Below are positions 57,945-64,000 of a stretch of 64,000 bases of DNA, one piece after another. Made by a program: the position numbers and the translations under genes. The stretch covers positions 162,147 through 226,146 of the forward strand of contig NZ_BJZP01000006.1 of NCBI RefSeq assembly GCF_007992095.1, written 5' to 3'. Source of the stretch: Paenirhizobium naphthalenivorans. GTDB taxonomy: Bacteria; Pseudomonadota; Alphaproteobacteria; Rhizobiales; Rhizobiaceae. The notes beneath the pieces were generated by a model. It searched no databases and was not told where the DNA came from. It worked only from the letters and a program-made list of their open reading frames with translations. Every line of letters starts with the position of its first letter. Position 1 is the first letter of the stretch.

Positions 57945-58994
57945 TTAACGGTCGCCGTCGAAGGTGAGCTGCACCTTGCAGGCGATGCTGCGGTCACCGG
58001 CCTGCTTGAAGGCCTCAACCGCGTTTTCGAGCGGGAATGCGTGAGATATGATCGGCCGGACGTCGATTGTCCGGCTGGAAATGAGGGAAACGGCCTCGGA
58101 GAATTCCCGGTCGAAGCGCTGCGAGCCGCGCCAGAGGATTTCTTTGCCGACCAGTGCGTTGAGCGGAATGGCCATGTCGCCGGTGACACCGACCTGCACG
58201 ATGGTTCCGCGCGGTTTCACAGCGGCAAAGGCGGAGCGCAGCGCCGAACCCGCGGCCGAGCAGTCGAAGGCCACGTCGAACTGACCCTTGTCCCTCTGCC
58301 AGGGGGAGAGGCTGTCCGGTTCTCGGGTGACATTGACGGTGGAATTAGCGCCCATGGCCGGCGCGCGTGACAAGGCCGCATCGCTGAGGTCGGTCACGAT
58401 GATCTCGGCCGCGCCGGCATGGCGGATCGCCGCAACGGTCAAAAGACCGATGGGCCCTGCACCCGTCACAAGGACTTGTTTTCCCGAGAGATCGTCTGCC
58501 TGCGCCACGGCATGCAGGCAAACCGCAAGCGGTTCGGCGCAAGCGGCTTCCGCCGGGCTGACGTCGTCGCCGACGGCATGGCACTGGATCGCCGGCACGA
58601 TCATCCGGTCGCGGAACATGCCCTGCTCGTGCGGCAGGCGCATGGCGCTGCCCATGAACCGCATGGAAAGGCAATGGATGGGCAAGTTGAGGCTGCAGTA
58701 GTGGCATTCACCGCAGGGCTGCGACGGATTGATGGCGACCAGCATCCCAGGCACGATGGAAAAGTCACCTTCGCCTATGGCCTCAACATAGCCGGAGGCC
58801 TCGTGGCCAGCGATGATCGGTTCGCGGACCCGCACCGGCCCGAAGCCGCCATCCTGGTAATAGTGCAGATCGGAACCGCAAATGCCGCCGGCCGCCATGC
58901 GCAGCAGGACCTCGCCCGCACCGAGCGGCGGGAGTTCCTGCGTTTCGACCCGAAGATCGCGTTTCCCATAGAGGCGTGCCACTCGCGTCAGCAT
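57945..58994 (-). CDS. idnD: L-idonate 5-dehydrogenase-like zinc alcohol dehydrogenase
   Basis: 349 residues. AAGGICGSDLHYYQDGGFG near residue 35 is the typical IdnD active-site segment, followed by IIAGHEASGYVEAIGEG and structural zinc cysteines in PCGECHYCSLNLPIHC. NAD domain: VLVTGAGPIGLLTVAAIRH. It oxidises L-idonate to 5-keto-D-gluconate or a related aldonate. The gene lies between the TRAP transporter and uxuA on the same strand, consistent with feeding uronate/aldonate catabolism. Substrate within the family is inferred. Confidence 0.85.
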   Translation of the reverse strand: MLTRVARLYGKRDLRVETQELPPLGAGEVLLRMAAGGICGSDLHYYQDGGFGPVRVREPIIAGHEASGYVEAIGEGDFSIVPGMLVAINPSQPCGECHYCSLNLPIHCLSMRFMGSAMRLPHEQGMFRDRMIVPAIQCHAVGDDVSPAEAACAEPLAVCLHAVAQADDLSGKQVLVTGAGPIGLLTVAAIRHAGAAEIIVTDLSDAALSRAPAMGANSTVNVTREPDSLSPWQRDKGQFDVAFDCSAAGSALRSAFAAVKPRGTIVQVGVTGDMAIPLNALVGKEILWRGSQRFDREFSEAVSLISSRTIDVRPIISHAFPLENAVEAFKQAGDRSIACKVQLTFDGDR

Positions 58995-59063
58995 GTTCGA
59001 AGCTTTCCTGATGTCCCATATCTGGCAAATGAACCCCGCACGCCGGAGCGCGCGGGATACCGA

Positions 59064-60470
59064 TTAACGAATCAAACCGAGTTGCGTTGGCAGCCACAGC
59101 GTGAGTGACGGGATGAAGGTGATCAGCAAAAGGGCGATGAATAACGGGATCATCCACGGGAGAATGGCCATGGTCGTACGTTCCACCGACAGTTTGGAGA
59201 TCCGCGACAGGACGAAGAGGACCATGCCGAGTGGCGGTGTTAGAAGACCGATCATCAGGTTCAGCGTGATGACGAGGCCCAGATGCACCGGGTCAATGCC
59301 GTAGCGGGCAGCGATCGGCATGAGGATCGGTACAAGGATGCTGATGGCGGCGATCGTATCGAGGAAAGCGCCAACGATCAGCAGGAGGATGTTGACGATG
59401 ATCAGGAAGGTCCACCAGTTGTCCGTCAGCGAGAACATGAAGTCCGAGAAGAGCTGAGCCGCCTGGCTCACCGTCAGCAACCACGCGAAGATCGAAGCCG
59501 CCGTGACGATGAAGAGCACAGAAGCCGTGGTCTCGATGGTGTCGAAGGACGCTTTTGCCAGCGCCCTGAAGGTCATGGTGCGATAACGCACCAGGCCGAG
59601 AAAGAGCGACCAGATGACGGCGGCAACTGCGGCCTCTGTCGGTGTGAACCAACCCATGGACATGCCGCCGATCAGCAACACCGGTGTCATCAGTGCCATG
59701 ACGGCATGGAAATCGAAGTACCAGTCGAGTGCAACGAGCGCCGCAAGCCCGATCAACACGGCGATATTGACGGAAAGCCCGGCCAAGATCAGCAGGTAGA
59801 TGGCCGCAGGGAAGCATAGCACGATGACCACTTCGAGAGAGGCGCCTGCCAGCCGGCGAAGCTCGAAGGGCGTGTCCGAACCCCAGCCCTTGCGACGTGC
59901 AAAGATGAAGACCGTCAGCATAAGCAGCACTGTCATGACGACGCCGGGCAGGATACCGGCCATGAAAAGTGCACCGATCGAGGCATTGGCCATCATGCCG
60001 TAGATAACGAAAGGCAGTGACGGCGGGAAAATCGGACCAAGGGTGGCCGAGGCCGCCGTAACGCCGACCGCCGCCTCGACGGGGTAACCATGATCCCTCA
60101 TGGCCTTGATCTCGATCGTGCCGATCCCGGCCGCGTCGGCAAGCGCGGTGCCGGACATGCCGGAGAATACTACCGAACCGATGATGTTGACCTGCGCCAG
60201 GCCACCCTTCATCCAGCCGACCAGCGACAGGGCGAAATGGTAGATGCGGCCGGTGACGCCGGCGATGTTCATCAGATTACCGGCAAGAATGAAGAAAGGC
60301 ACGGCAATCAGCGGAAAACTCTCGACGCCGGCGATCATGCGCTGGGCCGCGATGATATCTGGCGCAACGCCGTAGACCAGGAGATAAGACAGCGACGCCA
60401 CGCCCATGGCGACCGCGACCGGCGTGCCGATGAGCATGAGAAGCAGGAATGCACCGATGAGAAGCAGCAC
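59064..60470 (-). CDS. TRAP transporter large permease (DctM/UxuM-like)
   Basis: 468 residues with about 12 membrane segments. DctM-family hallmarks: SFPLIAVPFFILAGNLMNI, SGTALADAAGIGTIEIKAM, ILPGVVMTVLLMLT, and DTIAAISILVPILMPIAARY. Somewhat longer than typical DctM (about 425). It works with the small permease (60474-61049) and DctP to import hexuronates or aldonates with sodium. Four bases separate it from dctQ. Confidence 0.93.
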   Translation of the reverse strand: MLLLIGAFLLLMLIGTPVAVAMGVASLSYLLVYGVAPDIIAAQRMIAGVESFPLIAVPFFILAGNLMNIAGVTGRIYHFALSLVGWMKGGLAQVNIIGSVVFSGMSGTALADAAGIGTIEIKAMRDHGYPVEAAVGVTAASATLGPIFPPSLPFVIYGMMANASIGALFMAGILPGVVMTVLLMLTVFIFARRKGWGSDTPFELRRLAGASLEVVIVLCFPAAIYLLILAGLSVNIAVLIGLAALVALDWYFDFHAVMALMTPVLLIGGMSMGWFTPTEAAVAAVIWSLFLGLVRYRTMTFRALAKASFDTIETTASVLFIVTAASIFAWLLTVSQAAQLFSDFMFSLTDNWWTFLIIVNILLLIVGAFLDTIAAISILVPILMPIAARYGIDPVHLGLVITLNLMIGLLTPPLGMVLFVLSRISKLSVERTTMAILPWMIPLFIALLLITFIPSLTLWLPTQLGLIR

Positions 60471-60473
60471 TGT

Positions 60474-61049
60474 TCAGACTCCTTGTGAAAGGTCGGCTTC
60501 TTCAGCCTGCTCGCGAACCGTTTGGGCGCCGGTCATGTCCTTGATGAGGTTTTGCAGCGCGCGCAGGAACATCAGGGCGAAGGCAGCCAGAACGGTGTAG
60601 AAGACGACTCCGCGCGGCAGGTCCACGGTGACCATGCGTTCGCTGCCGACAACCGCCACATAGCGCCACATCAGCCACGTCATGTAGGCGAAGAAGCCGA
60701 TCACGATGAGGTCCACGAGGCCCTGCAGCAGGCACGCGCCGCGCTTCGATATCAGGCGGTAGAGTATATCGACCTGGATGTGCCGGCACATGCGCACGCA
60801 CATGACCGAACCGAGAAAGACGATGACCACGAGGCAATTGGCGGCGATTTCTTCCGTCCATGCCAGACTGTTGTTCAAGGCGTATCGCGTAAAAAACTGC
60901 AGGAAGACGCAGAAAGCCATGCCCCAGAAGATCGCGAGCGTCAGCCAGTCTTCTATCGCGTAGCGCGTAAGGTCGACTGGGCCTGCATCGTCCTCGAAAG
61001 CGTGCGCAAGCTCATCCACGCTGCTCGGCGTGTGTTGCGGGTCTGTCAT
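60474..61049 (-). CDS. TRAP transporter small permease (DctQ-like)
   Basis: 191 residues with four membrane helices. FFTRYALNNSLAWTEEIAAN is the typical DctQ helix-2 segment, followed by LVVIVFLGSVMCVRMCRHIQ and a C-terminal cytoplasmic tail. It pairs with the large permease downstream. It is preceded by the DctP gene with a hairpin in the gap. Confidence 0.9.
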   Translation of the reverse strand: MTDPQHTPSSVDELAHAFEDDAGPVDLTRYAIEDWLTLAIFWGMAFCVFLQFFTRYALNNSLAWTEEIAANCLVVIVFLGSVMCVRMCRHIQVDILYRLISKRGACLLQGLVDLIVIGFFAYMTWLMWRYVAVVGSERMVTVDLPRGVVFYTVLAAFALMFLRALQNLIKDMTGAQTVREQAEEADLSQGV

Positions 61050-61085
61050 TTGAGAAGCTCCAACGGGCGGAATATGCGGGGTGAA

Positions 61086-61110
61086 ACCCGGCGCCTGACA
61101 GGCACCGGGT
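61086..61110 (-). terminator. Intercistronic stem-loop 3' of the TRAP binding-protein gene
   Basis: ACCCGGCGCC / GGCACCGGGT, 10-base arms with one mismatch and a 5-base loop, 10 bases after the dctP stop and before dctQ. Same arrangement as in the four other transport operons. Confidence 0.5.
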
Positions 61111-61119
61111 CGCGCGCGG

Positions 61120-62094
61120 CTATTGAACCGCGCGGATCGCTTCCCAGTCGGCCTTGTTGTAACCGAACTCCTCGAAGGTCACCTTTTCGAGCACGGTCTT
61201 CTCGAAGTCGGACTTGTCGACTTCGACGACATTGATGCCGCGCTTCTTGAACTCGCCGACAAGGCCTTTCTCACGTTCCTCGATGATCTTCGTGGCCCTT
61301 GAGGCTGCCTCCTGCATTACGTCCGTGAATATGCCTTTGTCGTCATCAGAAAGGCTGTTCCAGAGGTTCTTGGAGACGACCGTGTTCAGGTGGTCGACGA
61401 TGTGGCCGGTGAGGATGATGTTCTTCTGAACTTCGTAGAACTTCTTGGCCTCGATCGTCGTCAGCGGGTTCTCCTGAGCTTCGACAGTGCCGTTTTGAAG
61501 CGCCAGATAGACTTCCGCAAAGGCGATCGGCGTCGTGTTGGCGCCACAGGCGCGCGGCATGGCAAGATAGGCGGGAACGTCCGGCACGCGGATTTTCAAG
61601 CCGGCCATGTCGGCGCATTTTTCGATCGGTCTGTTGGATGTCGTGTGGCGCGTGCCGTAGTAGGTGACGGCGGTGATCCGGTTGCCGGTGGCGTCTTCGT
61701 AGCCCTTGGCCAGACGCTTGAAGATGTCGCTTTTCGTATAGGCAAGCAGATGGCTCGGGTCGCGGAAGATATAAGGAAAGTAGGTCACCCCGATCGGCTT
61801 GAAGTCACGGGCGGCAAAGCTCGAACCGGAGATGATGATGTCCACGGTACCAAGCTTCAGGCCCTGATTGATGTCGGCCTCCTTGCCGAGCTGAGAGGCC
61901 GGATAGACATCGATCTTGTATCGTCCATCGGTCCGCTTGGCGATCTCCTCAGCCGCCCAAACGGATTCGGTATGGAAAGGCTCCGACGTCTCATAGACGT
62001 GGGCCCATTTCAGCACCGTTTCGGCCTGAGCCGCTAGGGCAGAGACCAGAACAAGCGCGGTTGCGCCCAATACTGCTTTCAATCTGAACATCAT
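61120..62094 (-). CDS. TRAP transporter substrate-binding protein (DctP family)
   Basis: 324 residues. Sec signal MFRLKAVLGATALVLVSALA with AQA cleavage. The mature protein shows the DctP pattern: VLKWAHVYETSEPFHTESVW, KIDVYPASQLGKEADINQGL, and the substrate Arg region CADMAGLKIRVPDVPAY with FAEVYLALQNGTVEAQENPL. Two adjacent ATGs (62094 and 62091) follow GGGAGG; either may be used. Hexuronate or aldonate is the likely ligand from context. Confidence 0.93.
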   Translation of the reverse strand: MMFRLKAVLGATALVLVSALAAQAETVLKWAHVYETSEPFHTESVWAAEEIAKRTDGRYKIDVYPASQLGKEADINQGLKLGTVDIIISGSSFAARDFKPIGVTYFPYIFRDPSHLLAYTKSDIFKRLAKGYEDATGNRITAVTYYGTRHTTSNRPIEKCADMAGLKIRVPDVPAYLAMPRACGANTTPIAFAEVYLALQNGTVEAQENPLTTIEAKKFYEVQKNIILTGHIVDHLNTVVSKNLWNSLSDDDKGIFTDVMQEAASRATKIIEEREKGLVGEFKKRGINVVEVDKSDFEKTVLEKVTFEEFGYNKADWEAIRAVQ

Positions 62095-62155
62095 TTTTCC
62101 TCCCAAATTGATTTCAGACTCCACTCCCCAACCCTCCGCGCCATGCGCAGCAGGA

Positions 62156-62869
62156 TCAGTCTTCTCCGGCCAGCTCCTCCCCGAAGCTCTCCGAAAATCT
62201 CTTCTGCGCCAGCGTCAGATGCCGGCGCATCGCTTCGCGTGCAGCGGGCGGATCGCCGGCCGCTATGGCGTCACGGATCGCCTTGTGCTCCTCTGCCGCC
62301 CTTTGCCAGGTGTGGGGCCCTTCGAAATAGCTCGCCAGCTTCTCGAAGTAGGGCGACGTGCGCTTGTCGATCAAAAGGCTGATGACGTGGTGAAGCGCAG
62401 CATTGCCGATCATGTCGGCGATGGCCGCATGGAAAGCGAGATCGGCGGCGATGGCGCGCTCCGGCTGTTCGAATGACGCTTCCATCCGCGCCAGCATTTC
62501 GTCGAGCTGGGCGATGCCTTCGGGTGAGGCATGCCGGGCGGCCTCTTCTGCAATGGCGCTCTCGACGATGCAACGGGCCTGAAGAATCTCGAAGGGGCCA
62601 TCGACTTCGTCCGCCGGTAGGGTGACCGGCACGGCTGCCGGCCTCTTGGCGATATAGACGCCCGAACCCATGCGGATCTGGATATAGCCTTCAACCTCGA
62701 GGACGATCAGGGCCTCGCGTACTGTCGGACGCGAAACGCCAAACCGTTCGGCAAGATCGCGCTCGGCTGGAAGCCGTTGACCAACGACCAATTCCCCTGC
62801 CGCGATCAGCGCGCGTATTTGGTCCGCGACCTGCCTGTAGAGGCGGCGCGGCTCCAAGGCCACAAACAT
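62156..62869 (-). CDS. GntR family (FadR/UxuR subfamily) transcriptional regulator
   Basis: 237 residues. N-terminal winged HTH: LYRQVADQIRALIAAGELVV, GQRLPAERDLAERFGVSRPT, VREALIVLEVEGYIQIRMG (residues 10-70). C-terminal FCD domain with the metal-binding His residues (FHAAIADMIGNAALHHVI). It is the first gene of the hexuronate cluster. An operator-like TGGTAATACCA is 47 bases upstream, matching the FadR-family consensus T-G-G-T-n-n-n-A-C-C-A, so it likely represses itself and the dctPQM-idnD-uxuAB genes. Confidence 0.92.
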   Translation of the reverse strand: MFVALEPRRLYRQVADQIRALIAAGELVVGQRLPAERDLAERFGVSRPTVREALIVLEVEGYIQIRMGSGVYIAKRPAAVPVTLPADEVDGPFEILQARCIVESAIAEEAARHASPEGIAQLDEMLARMEASFEQPERAIAADLAFHAAIADMIGNAALHHVISLLIDKRTSPYFEKLASYFEGPHTWQRAAEEHKAIRDAIAAGDPPAAREAMRRHLTLAQKRFSESFGEELAGED

Positions 62870-62915
62870 TGCTATCCTCCCTCAGCGCATGTCCTTGCAC
62901 GCGAATTTGGTAAAG

Positions 62916-62926
62916 TGGTAATACCA
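62916..62926. promoter_or_regulatory. FadR/UxuR-type operator upstream of gntR
   Basis: TGGTAATACCA is a perfect palindrome with 4-base outer arms matching the known TGGT-N3-ACCA consensus of FadR-subfamily GntR regulators; the flanking AATTT resembles UxuR sites. It lies 47 bases from the gntR start. The rest of 62870-63110 shows nothing I can name. Confidence 0.65.
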
Positions 62927-63110
62927 ATTTACCCATAGGAGCGCATTGGTCTCCGGAGTCAACCGAATTTCTTAACAAGATTCAATTTCGCCTGGCGCGG
63001 CGCGCGCCCGTGGCCTGCACCTGCAGCGGCGCGCTCTGGACTCGGCCTGTCTGGAACGACTGGTGCCGGGCGAGACCCAGTGGGTTCAGGCGGTCTATAC
63101 AGCGCCGCTT

Positions 63111-63866
63111 TTACGCGGACGCCGAGCGGTGGTTGGCGGCGGTCGGTTTGCGCTCGAGCCATTGCTCAAGCTCCGCTTCGGCGCGCTCCAACGCATTGTG
63201 GTTGAGCAGTTTGCGTAGCAGTGCCACCGTCACTGCCCGGGCGCGCAGATTGAAGCGGCCTTCTTCAGCCGCATCGCCGACCGGTTGGTAGACGCCGAGT
63301 TTCTCATAGAGTTGCTGCAGGCGGTTCTGGACGCTACGCAGCGACAGATTGCGGCGGCGCGCGATCGCCCGGTCGGTCAAGCCGAGCGCGATGTCGATCA
63401 GGATCTCGTATTCCGAGTCGGTGAAACCCTTGGCATGGCCAAGGCTCTTCTGCTGCAGGCCGCGAACCTCCCGGTCTATCACGCATTGCGCCTCGATGAA
63501 GATCGAGCGCAGGGCAAGGTGCAGGCGCTCGTCAGATGCGGATTTCAGAACGTAACCATAGGCGGCACCCTCCGGCACAATGCGGGCTATGCCCCGGACA
63601 TTGGCCTCGTCGGCATAGTTCGACCAGAACAGGATTCGCGTGTCCGGCCTTTCCTTCCATATGGTACGCGCCGCCTCTATGCCGTTTCGTGGGCTCATTT
63701 GCAGGTCCATGACGATGTATTCCGACCGGTGGTCGCGCGCCAGCTTCTCGCCGCTGAGACCGTTTTCGGCCTCGAACACGGTGTCGCATTCCGGCAAGGC
63801 GGAACGCACGGCCTCATTGAGATAGGCCCTGTGGAGGGCGTCATCCTCGATGATCAGCACCTTCAT
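63111..63866 (-). CDS. Two-component response regulator, LuxR (NarL) family
   Basis: 251 residues. Receiver: E7-D8-D9 acidic pocket, phospho-acceptor D54 in YIVMDLQMSPRNG and the conserved Lys in GYVLKSASD. The LuxR HTH is at about 147-200: GFTDSEYEILIDIALGLTDR and AIARRRNLSLRSVQNRLQQL, with YEKLGVY. A C-terminal extension of about 50 charged residues (ALERAEAELEQWLERK) follows and may form a coiled helix. Its ATG overlaps the stop of the histidine kinase gene. Targets unknown. Confidence 0.92.
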   Translation of the reverse strand: MKVLIIEDDALHRAYLNEAVRSALPECDTVFEAENGLSGEKLARDHRSEYIVMDLQMSPRNGIEAARTIWKERPDTRILFWSNYADEANVRGIARIVPEGAAYGYVLKSASDERLHLALRSIFIEAQCVIDREVRGLQQKSLGHAKGFTDSEYEILIDIALGLTDRAIARRRNLSLRSVQNRLQQLYEKLGVYQPVGDAAEEGRFNLRARAVTVALLRKLLNHNALERAEAELEQWLERKPTAANHRSASA

Positions 63867-64000
63867 GTTTCGTCCTCTTGTGTCTGATCCGGCAGCGGCA
63901 GGCAGACGCGAATGAAGGTTTCGTCATTCTCCCGGCCATAGTTGAACCCGGCGGAGATCAACCGGGCCCGTGTTGTCATGTTACCGAGCCCGCTGCCGGG
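63863..64000 (-). CDS. Sensor histidine kinase, C-terminal 45 residues (cut by window edge)
   Basis: Reading inward from the edge, the frame gives PGSGLGNMTTRARLISAGFN, then YGRENDETFIRVCLPLP and a stop at 63863. The G-S-G-L-G-N-M-T-T-R-A segment is the G2 box of NarX/DegS-type (HPK7) HATPase domains. It is coupled by ATGA to the LuxR-type response regulator, its probable partner. Only the end of the ATPase domain is visible. Confidence 0.82.
   Translation of the reverse strand, partial: PGSGLGNMTTRARLISAGFNYGRENDETFIRVCLPLPDQTQEDET

Noticed and set aside
1..64000. CRISPR arrays, tRNA, rRNA, complete insertion sequences, replication genes
   Set aside because: No spaced direct repeats, no cloverleaf or rRNA-like segment, no transposase, integrase or RepABC motif was found on either strand. 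Short structured RNAs could be missed by eye.

Overview
The window is high-GC DNA (clearly above 60% G+C by eye) packed with catabolic operons. It holds about 59 protein genes, no rRNA or tRNA gene, no CRISPR array and no intact insertion sequence that I could see. Transporter families, regulator families and gene order (Tat-exported sugar-binding proteins, repeated ABC/TRAP/TTT uptake operons, rhizobial-style RND operon, GntR-TRAP-uxuAB hexuronate cluster) point to an alphaproteobacterium of the Rhizobiaceae type (Rhizobium, Agrobacterium, Ensifer, Shinella and relatives). The density of nutrient-acquisition cassettes suits a megaplasmid or chromid or an accessory chromosomal region. The taxonomic call is inference.

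Layout. 1-5893 (minus): a sugar-type ABC importer whose operon continues into molybdenum-hydroxylase subunits (FAD and 2Fe-2S) and runs off the left edge. A TetR regulator (6068-6757) and two copies of one perfect palindrome flank it, next to a NIPSNAP gene and a decayed flavoenzyme remnant. 7489-17539 (minus): a peptide/opine-type ABC importer with two DAO-family flavin oxidoreductases, a cupin, an SDR and a MarR regulator, with matching palindromes in front of marR and of the dual ATPase gene. 17762-24434: a LysR regulator divergent from an alpha/beta-hydrolase-like gene (apparently frameshifted through its lipobox) and an RND efflux pair.

25011-43503: the most unusual part. Three paralogous flavoproteins of the 3-ketosteroid-dehydrogenase/fumarate-reductase superfamily lie among two NIPSNAP genes, two adjacent SDRs, a divergent AroE-like dehydrogenase, a nucleotide-sugar-epimerase-like SDR, a Gfo/Idh/MocA oxidoreductase, a xylose-isomerase-like TIM barrel, a full Liv-type ABC importer, and AraC and IclR regulators. 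I read this as an uncharacterised pathway that imports a small carboxylated or cyclic substrate and repeatedly oxidises or desaturates its ring.

43574-44966: a PNPOx-like flavoprotein divergent from a TetR regulator over a palindromic operator. 45610-51938: a TctCBA tricarboxylate-type transporter divergent from a TctD/TctE two-component system with its own periplasmic binding protein. 52231-53986: an SDR divergent from an AraC regulator. 54291-62869: a hexuronate operon (GntR, TRAP DctPQM, L-idonate-type dehydrogenase, UxuA, UxuB, second zinc dehydrogenase) with a FadR/UxuR-type operator. 63111-64000: a LuxR-type response regulator and the C-terminus of its histidine kinase, cut by the right edge.

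A theme runs through the window: each solute-binding-protein gene of the five uptake operons is followed within about 40 bases by an intercistronic stem-loop, which would favour the binding protein over the membrane subunits in the mRNA pool.
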